A stretch of 64,000 bases of DNA from Segatella copri. Lineage in GTDB: Bacteria > Bacteroidota > Bacteroidia > Bacteroidales > Bacteroidaceae. Position 1 is the first letter of the stretch. Each line of letters opens with the position of its first letter. The stretch lies in contig NZ_CP156891.1 in NCBI RefSeq assembly GCF_019249795.2, forward strand, positions 2,206,501 through 2,270,500, in the 5' to 3' direction. The position numbers and the translations under genes were made by a program. The notes beneath the pieces were generated by a model. That model saw only the letters and a program-made list of their open reading frames with translations, was not told the origin of the DNA and ran no database searches. Shown in pieces: positions 24,471-32,544 of the stretch.

Positions 24471-25700
24471 ATGAAAAGGATTATCACATATAGTATCATC
24501 GCTTTGTTGCAGGCATCGGTGGCGCTTGCACAGACCTCTGTGCCGTTTGCAAAAACCTCTCCGAAGCCGAAGTTTCAGAAGCGGGAGAAGTATGAATGGC
24601 AGGGAGAGATTCCTACCTATGTAGAAACGCTGAAGAAGGAACTGACCTATCCGATGGCTTGGGGAAACAGTCCGATTAAGAACTTCAAGAAGTGGAAGAA
24701 GGCGGCAAGGGCGAAGGTTCTCGAATGCATGATGACGCCTCCGAAAGCGGCTGCGGCTTGGGATATGGAAGTGCTCGGTGAGGAACAGAGAGACGGATAT
24801 AAGGCGCAGAAAATCGCCTTCAATATCAACGCCTATTCCCGTATTACGGCTTATCTCCTGATTCCGGATGGCAAGGGACCATTCCCAACAGTCAATGCGC
24901 TTCATGATCATGGTGCTCATCTCTTTATCGGAAAGGAGAAGATGATTCGCCCTTTCTTTACTCCGGAAGAAAAAGATTCCCCTACGAAGCAGGCACTCTG
25001 TCAGGAGATCTTGGATGATGCGGATGCGTGGGCAAGGCAGCTTTATGATAATCAGTACGTGGGCGATTATCTGGCGAAACATGGCTACGTAGTCTTTTCG
25101 GCAGATGCTCCGATGTGGGGAGAACGAGGCCGAAAGGAGGGCGTAGATAGAAACAAATACGACCTGATAGCCGGCAACATGATGATGCTGGGTAGAGACC
25201 TCTCTGCCTTCATGACTTACGATGATATTTCCAGTACCGAGTTCCTGGCTTCGCTGCCGATGGTGGATGCGAAGCGTATCGGATGCGTGGGGTGTTCGAT
25301 GGGAGCCTATCGCTCGTGGATGCTCTCTGCCTTATCGGATAGAATCAAGGCGGGTGCTTCCATCTGCTGGATGATTACCACCGATGCGCAGCTTACCCGG
25401 AGATTCGGAAGAAAGGAGAATGGCGGTTTTGCGAATTGCATCCCGGGGTTGAGGCAATATCTCGATTATCCCCACATTGCTTCCCTCGCCTGCCCGAAAC
25501 CGATGCTTTTCATCAATGGCACAAAAGATAAGCTCTTCCCCGTATCTGGTGTAAAGGATGCTTTCGCCGAAATGCATCAGGTTTGGAAGAGTCAAGGAGT
25601 TGATAATCTGCTGGATACGGAGCTTTGGGAAATCCCTCATTCCTGCGGACTGAAGGCACAGGAGAAAATGCTGGAGTTTCTGGATAAGAATTTGAAATAA
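24471..25700 (+). CDS. secreted alpha/beta hydrolase (acetylxylan-esterase-like)
   Basis: A signal peptide (MKRIITYSIIALLQASVALA) opens this 409-residue protein. The body has an alpha/beta-hydrolase core: GCVGCSMGAYRSW with the nucleophile Ser (near 275), NGTKDKLFP with the acid Asp (near 353) and IPHSCGLKAQ with the His (near 389). ALHDHGAH supplies the oxyanion region. The type resembles dienelactone-hydrolase and carbohydrate-esterase proteins found beside glycan-degradation genes, so removal of acetyl or other esters from plant glycans is plausible. The substrate is unknown. A GTTAAC hairpin follows the stop. Confidence 0.82.
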   Translation: MKRIITYSIIALLQASVALAQTSVPFAKTSPKPKFQKREKYEWQGEIPTYVETLKKELTYPMAWGNSPIKNFKKWKKAARAKVLECMMTPPKAAAAWDMEVLGEEQRDGYKAQKIAFNINAYSRITAYLLIPDGKGPFPTVNALHDHGAHLFIGKEKMIRPFFTPEEKDSPTKQALCQEILDDADAWARQLYDNQYVGDYLAKHGYVVFSADAPMWGERGRKEGVDRNKYDLIAGNMMMLGRDLSAFMTYDDISSTEFLASLPMVDAKRIGCVGCSMGAYRSWMLSALSDRIKAGASICWMITTDAQLTRRFGRKENGGFANCIPGLRQYLDYPHIASLACPKPMLFINGTKDKLFPVSGVKDAFAEMHQVWKSQGVDNLLDTELWEIPHSCGLKAQEKMLEFLDKNLK

Positions 25701-25709
25701 GAAATAAAT

Positions 25710-25773
25710 AAAGAGCGGAAGAACAGCTTGGGGTTAACAGAGTTAACAGTTAACAGCTGATTTTCCGCTCTTT
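25710..25773. terminator. GTTAAC hairpin, copy 3
   Basis: AAAGAGCGGAA (25710-25720) and TTCCGCTCTTT (25763-25773) are perfect arms; the loop has three GTTAAC units. It starts 10 bases after a stop and ends in a T-rich tail. Confidence 0.88.
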
Positions 25774-25861
25774 CTTCTATAAATCAGTAAAAGTCTACTA
25801 CGCTAACGCCTTAAAAAATGGAGTTAGCGTAGTGAACTTTTTGAGTATGCTGAATGCATCT

Positions 25862-27238
25862 TTACCACAACTCCTTAGGCGACAGGTCTTTGTCCTTTCT
25901 GCCCATCAAGTAGTAATCGGCAAGGAACTGGAGGTTTGCCTGCGTAATCTTCAAGCCTTCTTCCTTTACATACTGGCTCGTAAAGATGTTTGCGTCAGGA
26001 ATCAGGTTGTTTTCTATCAGTTTGCAGACAATTTCGTAAGGGAATGGGAGACCATTGCCGCTGATAATGCCAAAGCTGTCGGTCTCTGCACGCTCCTGTA
26101 CATAGTATGGGTTCTCAGGCGATGCGATGCAATGAGCCAGACCGAAACTGATGTTGATGCCTGTGTATGGACTTCCGCTTAAGATGATGCCTTTCTCGTA
26201 TTTCTGAGGGAATCGGATGTCCTTTGGCAACTCGAATTCAATCTCCTTGAGGAATTCCTTCAGCGTCTTCACATCTTCTAGGAAGATGAACTTGTCTTCA
26301 TATCCCTTCGCCTTGAGCAGATTGTAGTCGTGAATCGCCTTCTCATGATCTGCCTTTTCATGTGGCTCTATAGCCTTCTTCCTGAACTCCTCATCCTCCC
26401 AGATCTTGTGGGTAGGCATGTTCCTGCAAATCTTGCGGAGCCATTCGTAAGAAGTGAGCGCCAGGAGATTGTTTCTGCCGACGATGGTCATTTCCATCTG
26501 CACAGAATAAGCGAGCGGTTCGGTGAGTCCCTGAGGCGAGTTTGCCATCTGCTGGAGGGTAAACTGCAGGCGCTTCTGGTTGCCCACGTTGAAATAGCAG
26601 CCATAATGGAACCACGCCAGGGTGTCGCGACGGTGAATCTCATCCAACTCCTTGTTCTTCTCGATGTCCTCTTCGGTCGTTTCAGCGTTGCCCTCTATCT
26701 CAGGCATTTCGCTGAGATAAGTCAGAAGACGCTCGTTTTCCGGAGCCGTTTCATACTCTCTGTCGAGAATGTTGTAGGCAAGTTTGGCAGCCAGTTCCAG
26801 GGTTCCGAAGAGGAAAGGAACGGCTTCCTGTACGAAACTGCTCTGCTGGTAATGGTGCCAGAGCAGGAACTTGACATCAGCGATGTTGATTTCCTCAGGG
26901 TCGTAAGCCGGGTCATCTTCGTTGAGTGTACTCTTGATGAATTCGCTTTCTTTCTCATAGAAAGGAATGTAGGTGCCGTAGCGCTGCTTGCATTCTTCCG
27001 TGAAAGTCTTCCAAATGCCTGTGCCCGAAATCACATCTTCGAAATAACCGGCAATGCTGAGTGCCAGCTGCTTGGCTTCATCCATATTCTTGAAGTTATG
27101 GGTGTAGCACGCCTCGTCAAGAGCGTGGTATATTTCGTTGGCGAGTTCTGTATAATACAGATCTGTTTCGTCTGCTTTTTCATATGGATGCAAAGCAATC
27201 CATTCTTGAGTGAAAATAACTTTTTTCATATATTTCAA
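25862..27238 (-). CDS. unknown protein, DUF3843-like
   Basis: The 458-residue protein begins MKYMKKVIFTQEWIALHPYE and then DETDLYYTELANEIYHAL. I link this opening to the DUF3843 family of Bacteroidota, from memory. It is acidic, soluble and largely helical, with an Asn/Glu-rich middle and no catalytic motif I can see. A TACCTTTG -7 element (minus strand, 27281-27274) gives a leader of about 30 bases. It converges on the esterase gene. Confidence 0.65.
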   Translation of the reverse strand: MKYMKKVIFTQEWIALHPYEKADETDLYYTELANEIYHALDEACYTHNFKNMDEAKQLALSIAGYFEDVISGTGIWKTFTEECKQRYGTYIPFYEKESEFIKSTLNEDDPAYDPEEINIADVKFLLWHHYQQSSFVQEAVPFLFGTLELAAKLAYNILDREYETAPENERLLTYLSEMPEIEGNAETTEEDIEKNKELDEIHRRDTLAWFHYGCYFNVGNQKRLQFTLQQMANSPQGLTEPLAYSVQMEMTIVGRNNLLALTSYEWLRKICRNMPTHKIWEDEEFRKKAIEPHEKADHEKAIHDYNLLKAKGYEDKFIFLEDVKTLKEFLKEIEFELPKDIRFPQKYEKGIILSGSPYTGINISFGLAHCIASPENPYYVQERAETDSFGIISGNGLPFPYEIVCKLIENNLIPDANIFTSQYVKEEGLKITQANLQFLADYYLMGRKDKDLSPKELW

Positions 27239-27324
27239 GTTTTCTTGGTTATCTGTTTGTTGTAACTTTCATGCAAAGGTAATAAAATATTGCAGAAATC
27301 TGCAAGAAACTCACATTTTTTTCG

Positions 27325-27332
27325 TATCTTTG
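27325..27332 (+). promoter_or_regulatory. -7 element of the DEAD-box helicase gene
   Basis: TATCTTTG is followed by a leader of about 130 bases. Long leaders are common for cold-shock-type helicase genes, but no specific element is recognised here. Confidence 0.55.
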
Positions 27333-27468
27333 CACCCGAATTTAGGCAATCTTAATAAATGCGTAGGATTGCCGCAAGCGTTTCGGAAGGATTTTGCACC
27401 CTAATTCATGGCTGGGAGGGTGAATTCGGCCTTCCATTTTGATTATTATGAATTAAGGTTAAAAAGAT

Positions 27469-29415
27469 TTGAAGACATTTGAAGAATTGGGCGTGAGCGA
27501 GGAGATTCGCCGTGCCATCGAAGAGCTTGGATTTGAGAATCCAATGCCAGTTCAGGAAGAAGTAATCCCATATTTGCTTGGTAATAAGAACGACGTGATT
27601 GCGTTGGCGCAGACCGGTACGGGTAAGACTGCATCTTACGGTATTCCGGTTATCCAGAAAACTGATGCCAGCAGCAAGCAGACACAGGCTATCATCCTCA
27701 GTCCTACACGTGAGCTCTGCCTTCAGATAGCAGACGATTTGAACAGCTTTGCCAAGTACATCGACGGTTTGCATATTGCCGCAGTTTATGGCGGTACCGA
27801 CATCGGAAGCCAGATTCGCACCCTGAAGCATGGTGTGCAGATTATCGTGGCTACCCCTGGCCGTCTGCTCGATTTGATTAATCGTGGCGTGGCTCAGTTG
27901 GAGAACGTGAACAACGTGGTGCTTGATGAGGCTGACGAGATGCTGAACATGGGCTTCTCTGAGAGCATCAATGCCATCTTCGAGAACGTGCCTGAGGATA
28001 GAAACACCCTGCTCTTCTCGGCTACCATGAGCAAGGACATCGAGAAGATTGCCCTCAACTACCTGCACGACCACAAGGAAATCGTAGTGGGTTCGCGCAA
28101 CGAGGGTGCTGAGCATGTAAACCACATCTACTATCTGGTAAATGCCAAGGACAAGTATCTCGCCCTGAAGCGCGTGGTGGATTTCTATCCACGCATCTTT
28201 GCAATTATCTTCTGCCGCACCAAGCTGGAGACTCAGGATATTGCAGATAAGCTGATTAAGGACGGTTATAATGCAGAGGCACTGCACGGCGACTTGAGTC
28301 AGCAGCAGCGTGACCTCACCATGCAGAAGTTCCGCAATCATACCGTTCAGTTCCTGGTGGCTACCGATGTGGCTGCCCGTGGTCTAGACGTAGATGATCT
28401 GACTCACGTTATCAACTATGGTTTGCCTGATGATGTGGCAAGTTACACCCACCGAAGCGGTCGTACCGGTCGTGCCGGAAAGAAGGGAACATCCATCTCT
28501 ATCATCCATACTAGAGAGAAGTTCAAGGTTCGCCAGATAGAGAAGCAGATTGGCAAGGACTTCGTGGATGGCGTATTGCCAACCCCAGAGGAAATCTGCA
28601 AGAAGCAGCTCTTCAAGACCATGGACGACATTATGAAGACCGATGTGGATGAGGATCAGATTGAACCATACATGGCTGAAATCAACCGCCAGTTTGAGTA
28701 CATCGACAAGGAGGACATCATCAAGAAGATGGTGACCATCACCTTCGGTAAGTTCCTCGATTACTATAAGAATGCTCCTGAGATTATCAAGCCTGAGACC
28801 GGCAAGGGTTCCCGTGGCGGCGAAGGTCGTGGAAGTCGTGGCGAAGGCCGTGGCAAGGTTTCCAATGGTCGCAGAAAGCATGAGACTGAGGTTGGTTTCA
28901 AGAGACTGTTCATCAACCTGGGTAAGGCAGATGGTTTCTATCCGGGCGAAATCATGCAGTATCTGAACAAGCACGTGAAGGGTCGCCAGGAGGTGGGTCA
29001 CATCGACCTGCTGAGTAAGTTTGCCTACATCGAGGTGCCTGAGGAGGATGCGAAGCGCGTGATGAAGGCTTTGAACGGTACTGAGTATAAGGGCAGAACC
29101 GTGAGATGTAACGATGCTGATGAGGAAGGTCATGGCAGAGCAGCCCGCGGAGGACGCAGTTCTGAGGGCAGAGGCGGTCGTTCTTCAGAAAGAGGCGGAC
29201 GCAGCCGCAGAGGTTCTGCTGATGATGCTAGAGACTCTCGAGATGCTCGTGGAAAGGGAGGACGTGGAAGCCGTGGCGGCAGAAAGTCTCGCCCTCAGGA
29301 GGATACAGGCGATTGGCGCCAGTTCTTCCAGAACAACGACAACGTGAAGTTCAAGGGTGAGGAGCCAAACTTCGAGGAAGAAGGCTGGGCTCGTCGCAGA
29401 CCTAAGAAGAAGTAA
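27469..29415 (+). CDS. DEAD-box RNA helicase with RGG-rich tail
   Basis: The start is a TTG (MKTFEELGVSEEIRRAIEEL); no nearby ATG keeps the Q motif. All helicase motifs are present: AQTGTGKT, PTRELCLQ, TPGRLLDL, VLDEADEMLNMGF, FSATMS, ATDVAARGLD and HRSGRTGRAG. A DbpA-like RNA-binding domain (about 480-560) follows. Two Arg/Gly-rich stretches (about 440-460 and 560-630) resemble RGG boxes and should bind RNA. At 648 residues it fits the CsdA/DeaD group that unwinds structured RNA in ribosome assembly and in the cold. Confidence 0.95.
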   Translation: MKTFEELGVSEEIRRAIEELGFENPMPVQEEVIPYLLGNKNDVIALAQTGTGKTASYGIPVIQKTDASSKQTQAIILSPTRELCLQIADDLNSFAKYIDGLHIAAVYGGTDIGSQIRTLKHGVQIIVATPGRLLDLINRGVAQLENVNNVVLDEADEMLNMGFSESINAIFENVPEDRNTLLFSATMSKDIEKIALNYLHDHKEIVVGSRNEGAEHVNHIYYLVNAKDKYLALKRVVDFYPRIFAIIFCRTKLETQDIADKLIKDGYNAEALHGDLSQQQRDLTMQKFRNHTVQFLVATDVAARGLDVDDLTHVINYGLPDDVASYTHRSGRTGRAGKKGTSISIIHTREKFKVRQIEKQIGKDFVDGVLPTPEEICKKQLFKTMDDIMKTDVDEDQIEPYMAEINRQFEYIDKEDIIKKMVTITFGKFLDYYKNAPEIIKPETGKGSRGGEGRGSRGEGRGKVSNGRRKHETEVGFKRLFINLGKADGFYPGEIMQYLNKHVKGRQEVGHIDLLSKFAYIEVPEEDAKRVMKALNGTEYKGRTVRCNDADEEGHGRAARGGRSSEGRGGRSSERGGRSRRGSADDARDSRDARGKGGRGSRGGRKSRPQEDTGDWRQFFQNNDNVKFKGEEPNFEEEGWARRRPKKK

Positions 29416-29483
29416 TTTAGGCAGCGATTTATAATAAGATGAAAGTCTGCATCAAAGGGATGTTTTGATGCAATATCCATATT

Positions 29484-29536
29484 TTGCGGTAAAAACACAG
29501 CAATTTCTTTGGTAAATTGCGGTGTTTTTACCGCAA
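29484..29536. terminator. long near-perfect hairpin terminator
   Basis: Arms of 23 bases (29484-29506 and 29514-29536) match at 22 positions around a 7-base loop, followed by TTTTTG. It ends the helicase message. Its right arm lies just upstream of the GH2 gene's -7 element (TATATTTG, 29543-29550). Confidence 0.9.
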
Positions 29537-29622
29537 TTTTTGTATATTTGCAGCCGTAAACATCAAATTTATTATATCTTTATACGCAATTTTAACCCTA
29601 AAAGATATTCTGTAATAAGTTA

Positions 29623-32391
29623 ATGAAGAAAACTATTCTTATCGCTTGTCTGGGACTGGTAAGTCTGGGCTTGCAAGCACAGAGCATTTCGCTCGCTGGT
29701 GAATGGAATGTGGAGTTGGGAAAGAGCGGTAGCGCTTTCGCCAAGAGTAAGCGTGCCTCGCAGGGTGAGGTGAAGCGTGCCATTCTTCCCGGTACCATCG
29801 ATACGAACCATCTGGGATTCGCTCCGAAAGATACGATGGAAACAACGCATCTTACGAGGCTCTATGCCTATAAAGGAGCTGCAAGATATTCCAGAACAAT
29901 CAATATCCCGAAGGACTGGAAGAAGCCGGTAGAACTCTTCCTGGAGCGTACCCGACCGACATGGGTGTATGTGGATGGAGAACTGGTGGATTCCTGTAAC
30001 TTCATCTCTACTCCCCAGCGCTATCTTCTGCCAAAGAAGGTGAAGCCGGGCAAGCATTTCTTGGAAATCGTAGTGGATAATGGAAGAGGTGTGCCTGATC
30101 AGGTTTACGGCTCCAGCCATGCTTATACGGAAGATACGCAGACCAACTGGAATGGAATTATCGGAAGGATAGAACTCCAGCTAGCCTCTTCTATAGAAAT
30201 GCAAGCAGGAGCAATCCCTAGCCGTTCTGTAGCTTCTTCTACAGCCCTTCAGATGCCTGATTTCGCCAAGGATTTTCATATCAAGGGCGCCCACTTCTAC
30301 GCCAATGGTCATAGGATATTCCTCCGTGGCAAGCACGATGCGGCTGTATGGTCGCTGACGGGACATGTGGAAATGGGCGTGGAAGGCTGGATGAAGTATC
30401 TCGGAACCTGCAAGGAGTATGGAATCAATCATGTGCGCTTTCATTCCTGGTGCCCACCGGAGGCGGCTTTCGTGGCTGCGGACAGTCTGGGAATCTATCT
30501 CCAGCCGGAACTTCCTTTCTGGGGGTCTTTTGATAAGAAGGATGAAAGGCTGATGGCGTTCCTGCATCAGGAAGGCGAGAACATCCTCAGAGAATACGGT
30601 CACCATCCTTCTTTCCGAATGATGGCGCTGGGTAATGAACTCTGGGGAGATATCGACAAGATGAAGGAGTTTGTGGATGATTTCCGCAAGATTGCGCCAG
30701 ATAAATACTATACTTTTGGAAGCAATTACTATCTCGGTTATCAGGGAATAAAAGAAGGAATGGATTACTTCACCACTTGCCGCATCGGAGGCGAGGGATG
30801 GGGCAAATACAATACTCATACCCGTGGTTCCTTCTCGTTTGCCGATGCCTACGATGGAGGAATGATCAATCATTTCCATCCTAATTCTACGATGAATTTT
30901 GATGAGGCTTGCGATAAGGCCGGAATCCCAATCATCTCTCACGAAACAGGACAGTTTCAGACCTATCCTGATTATCGGGAAATGAAGAAATATACCGGAG
31001 TACTTCATCCTTATAACTTTGGAGTGTTCCGCCGTCGTCTGGCTGCAGCCGGAATGCTCTCGCAGGCTGATGATTTCCACAAGGCTTCGGGCTTATGGAG
31101 CGTGAAACTCTATAAAGCCGATATAGAGATGGATTTGAGAACCCGGAATATGGCGGGCTTCCAACTGCTCGATATTCAGGATTATCCCGGTCAGGGAAGT
31201 GCTTTCGTAGGCATCCTCGATGCGTTTATGGAGAGTAAGGGAATCACTACGCCCGAGGAATGGCGCCAGTGGTGCTCGCCTGTGGTGCCTTTGTTGGTGA
31301 CAGACAGATTCTGCTATGAGGAGAATGACACGATGAAGGCGAAGATTCAAATCGCCAATTATGGGGGAGAGTCTTTGAAGGGCAAGAAAGTGGAATGGAA
31401 GTTGGATTATGCCAAAGACGAACGTTATCCAAACGAGTCCAGTGTAGCCGAAACTCTTACTCATTTGAATCAGCCTTCTCCTTTGGCACAAGGCGAGATA
31501 ACTATCCATACCGACGAGGAGGGATGGATAGATGTTGGCGAGATCGTTCATAAGATGAAAGTGAAAGCCAACGGAATTGACGATGGGGATGGTAAGTGCT
31601 TGGACGTGTATGTGGGTTCTCGCAAACTGACCCTCTCCTTGTATATATATGAAGGTGAACTTGATGCGACAAGATATTCCAATACTTACGACCTTTGGGT
31701 TTATACGACCCCAAAGAATATCGACTATCTGAAAAAGCAAGTCGTTATTGCCAAGGATTTGACTTCCGATGTCGTCAAGAAACTAGAAAAGGGAGCAAAG
31801 GTGCTTTGGCTTCCTACGACTTCCAGCCATTTCGTGGCTGCAGATGATACGCTTTCTCAGTCAGATAATGCCACACCTTATACCGTGGGTGGACTCTTCC
31901 AGACCGATTACTGGAACTATCGCATGTTCAAGACCATCTGCGAGAACAACAAGAAGAAGGTTTCTCCAGGAACCCTGGGCATTCTTACGAATCCGGAACA
32001 TCCGATATTCAAGGGATTCCCTACGGAAATGCACACCAACTGGCAATGGTTCCCGATAATCAAGGAATCGCATCCGCTGGTGCTTGACAACTTCGCCAAG
32101 GATTATCGCCCGGTAGTTCAGGTGATCGATAATATCGAGCGGAATCATAAGTTGGGTTTGGTGATGGAATGGAAGGTGGGAGCCGGAAAGCTCCTCATCT
32201 GCATGAGCGATTTGGAGAAGGCTGCCAAATATCCAGAGGGTAGGGCTTTCTACGAGAGCGTGTTGGGTTATATGCAATCAGATGAGTTCAATCCAGCTGC
32301 AGAAATAACGATGGATGAATTGAAGAAGAAACTCGCCGAGAAGCCTCGTCAGGTTTCATTGAAGGAACTGAATAATATCTCGCAATATTAG
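29623..32391 (+). CDS. glycoside hydrolase family 2 enzyme
   Basis: The 922-residue protein has a signal peptide ending LGLQAQ, so it is periplasmic or on the surface. The layout is that of GH2: an N-terminal sugar-binding jelly roll (about 25-190), an Ig-like domain, then a TIM barrel. The barrel carries ALGNELWGD (acid/base Glu near 338) and ISHETGQF (candidate nucleophile near 440). A long C-terminal part follows. GH2 includes beta-galactosidase, beta-mannosidase and beta-glucuronidase, and I cannot choose between them. A TATATTTG -7 element lies about 75 bases upstream, and a GTTAAC hairpin follows. Confidence 0.85.
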   Translation: MKKTILIACLGLVSLGLQAQSISLAGEWNVELGKSGSAFAKSKRASQGEVKRAILPGTIDTNHLGFAPKDTMETTHLTRLYAYKGAARYSRTINIPKDWKKPVELFLERTRPTWVYVDGELVDSCNFISTPQRYLLPKKVKPGKHFLEIVVDNGRGVPDQVYGSSHAYTEDTQTNWNGIIGRIELQLASSIEMQAGAIPSRSVASSTALQMPDFAKDFHIKGAHFYANGHRIFLRGKHDAAVWSLTGHVEMGVEGWMKYLGTCKEYGINHVRFHSWCPPEAAFVAADSLGIYLQPELPFWGSFDKKDERLMAFLHQEGENILREYGHHPSFRMMALGNELWGDIDKMKEFVDDFRKIAPDKYYTFGSNYYLGYQGIKEGMDYFTTCRIGGEGWGKYNTHTRGSFSFADAYDGGMINHFHPNSTMNFDEACDKAGIPIISHETGQFQTYPDYREMKKYTGVLHPYNFGVFRRRLAAAGMLSQADDFHKASGLWSVKLYKADIEMDLRTRNMAGFQLLDIQDYPGQGSAFVGILDAFMESKGITTPEEWRQWCSPVVPLLVTDRFCYEENDTMKAKIQIANYGGESLKGKKVEWKLDYAKDERYPNESSVAETLTHLNQPSPLAQGEITIHTDEEGWIDVGEIVHKMKVKANGIDDGDGKCLDVYVGSRKLTLSLYIYEGELDATRYSNTYDLWVYTTPKNIDYLKKQVVIAKDLTSDVVKKLEKGAKVLWLPTTSSHFVAADDTLSQSDNATPYTVGGLFQTDYWNYRMFKTICENNKKKVSPGTLGILTNPEHPIFKGFPTEMHTNWQWFPIIKESHPLVLDNFAKDYRPVVQVIDNIERNHKLGLVMEWKVGAGKLLICMSDLEKAAKYPEGRAFYESVLGYMQSDEFNPAAEITMDELKKKLAEKPRQVSLKELNNISQY

Positions 32392-32413
32392 TTGAGAACC
32401 TATAAGAAAAAAC

Positions 32414-32470
32414 AAGAGCGGAAAGCCAGAAGTTAACAGGTTAACAGTTAACAGCTGATTTTCCGCTCTT
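32414..32470. terminator. GTTAAC hairpin, copy 4
   Basis: AAGAGCGGAAA (32414-32424) and TTTCCGCTCTT (32460-32470) are perfect arms; three GTTAAC units lie in the loop and a T-run follows. It lies between the convergent GH2 and S46 genes and could stop transcription both ways. Confidence 0.88.
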
Positions 32471-32544
32471 TTTATATCATCCTGAGACTAATCTTTATTC
32501 CAGGATAAACCTTTATATCATCTCTGTTGATTCAGAGATAGAAT

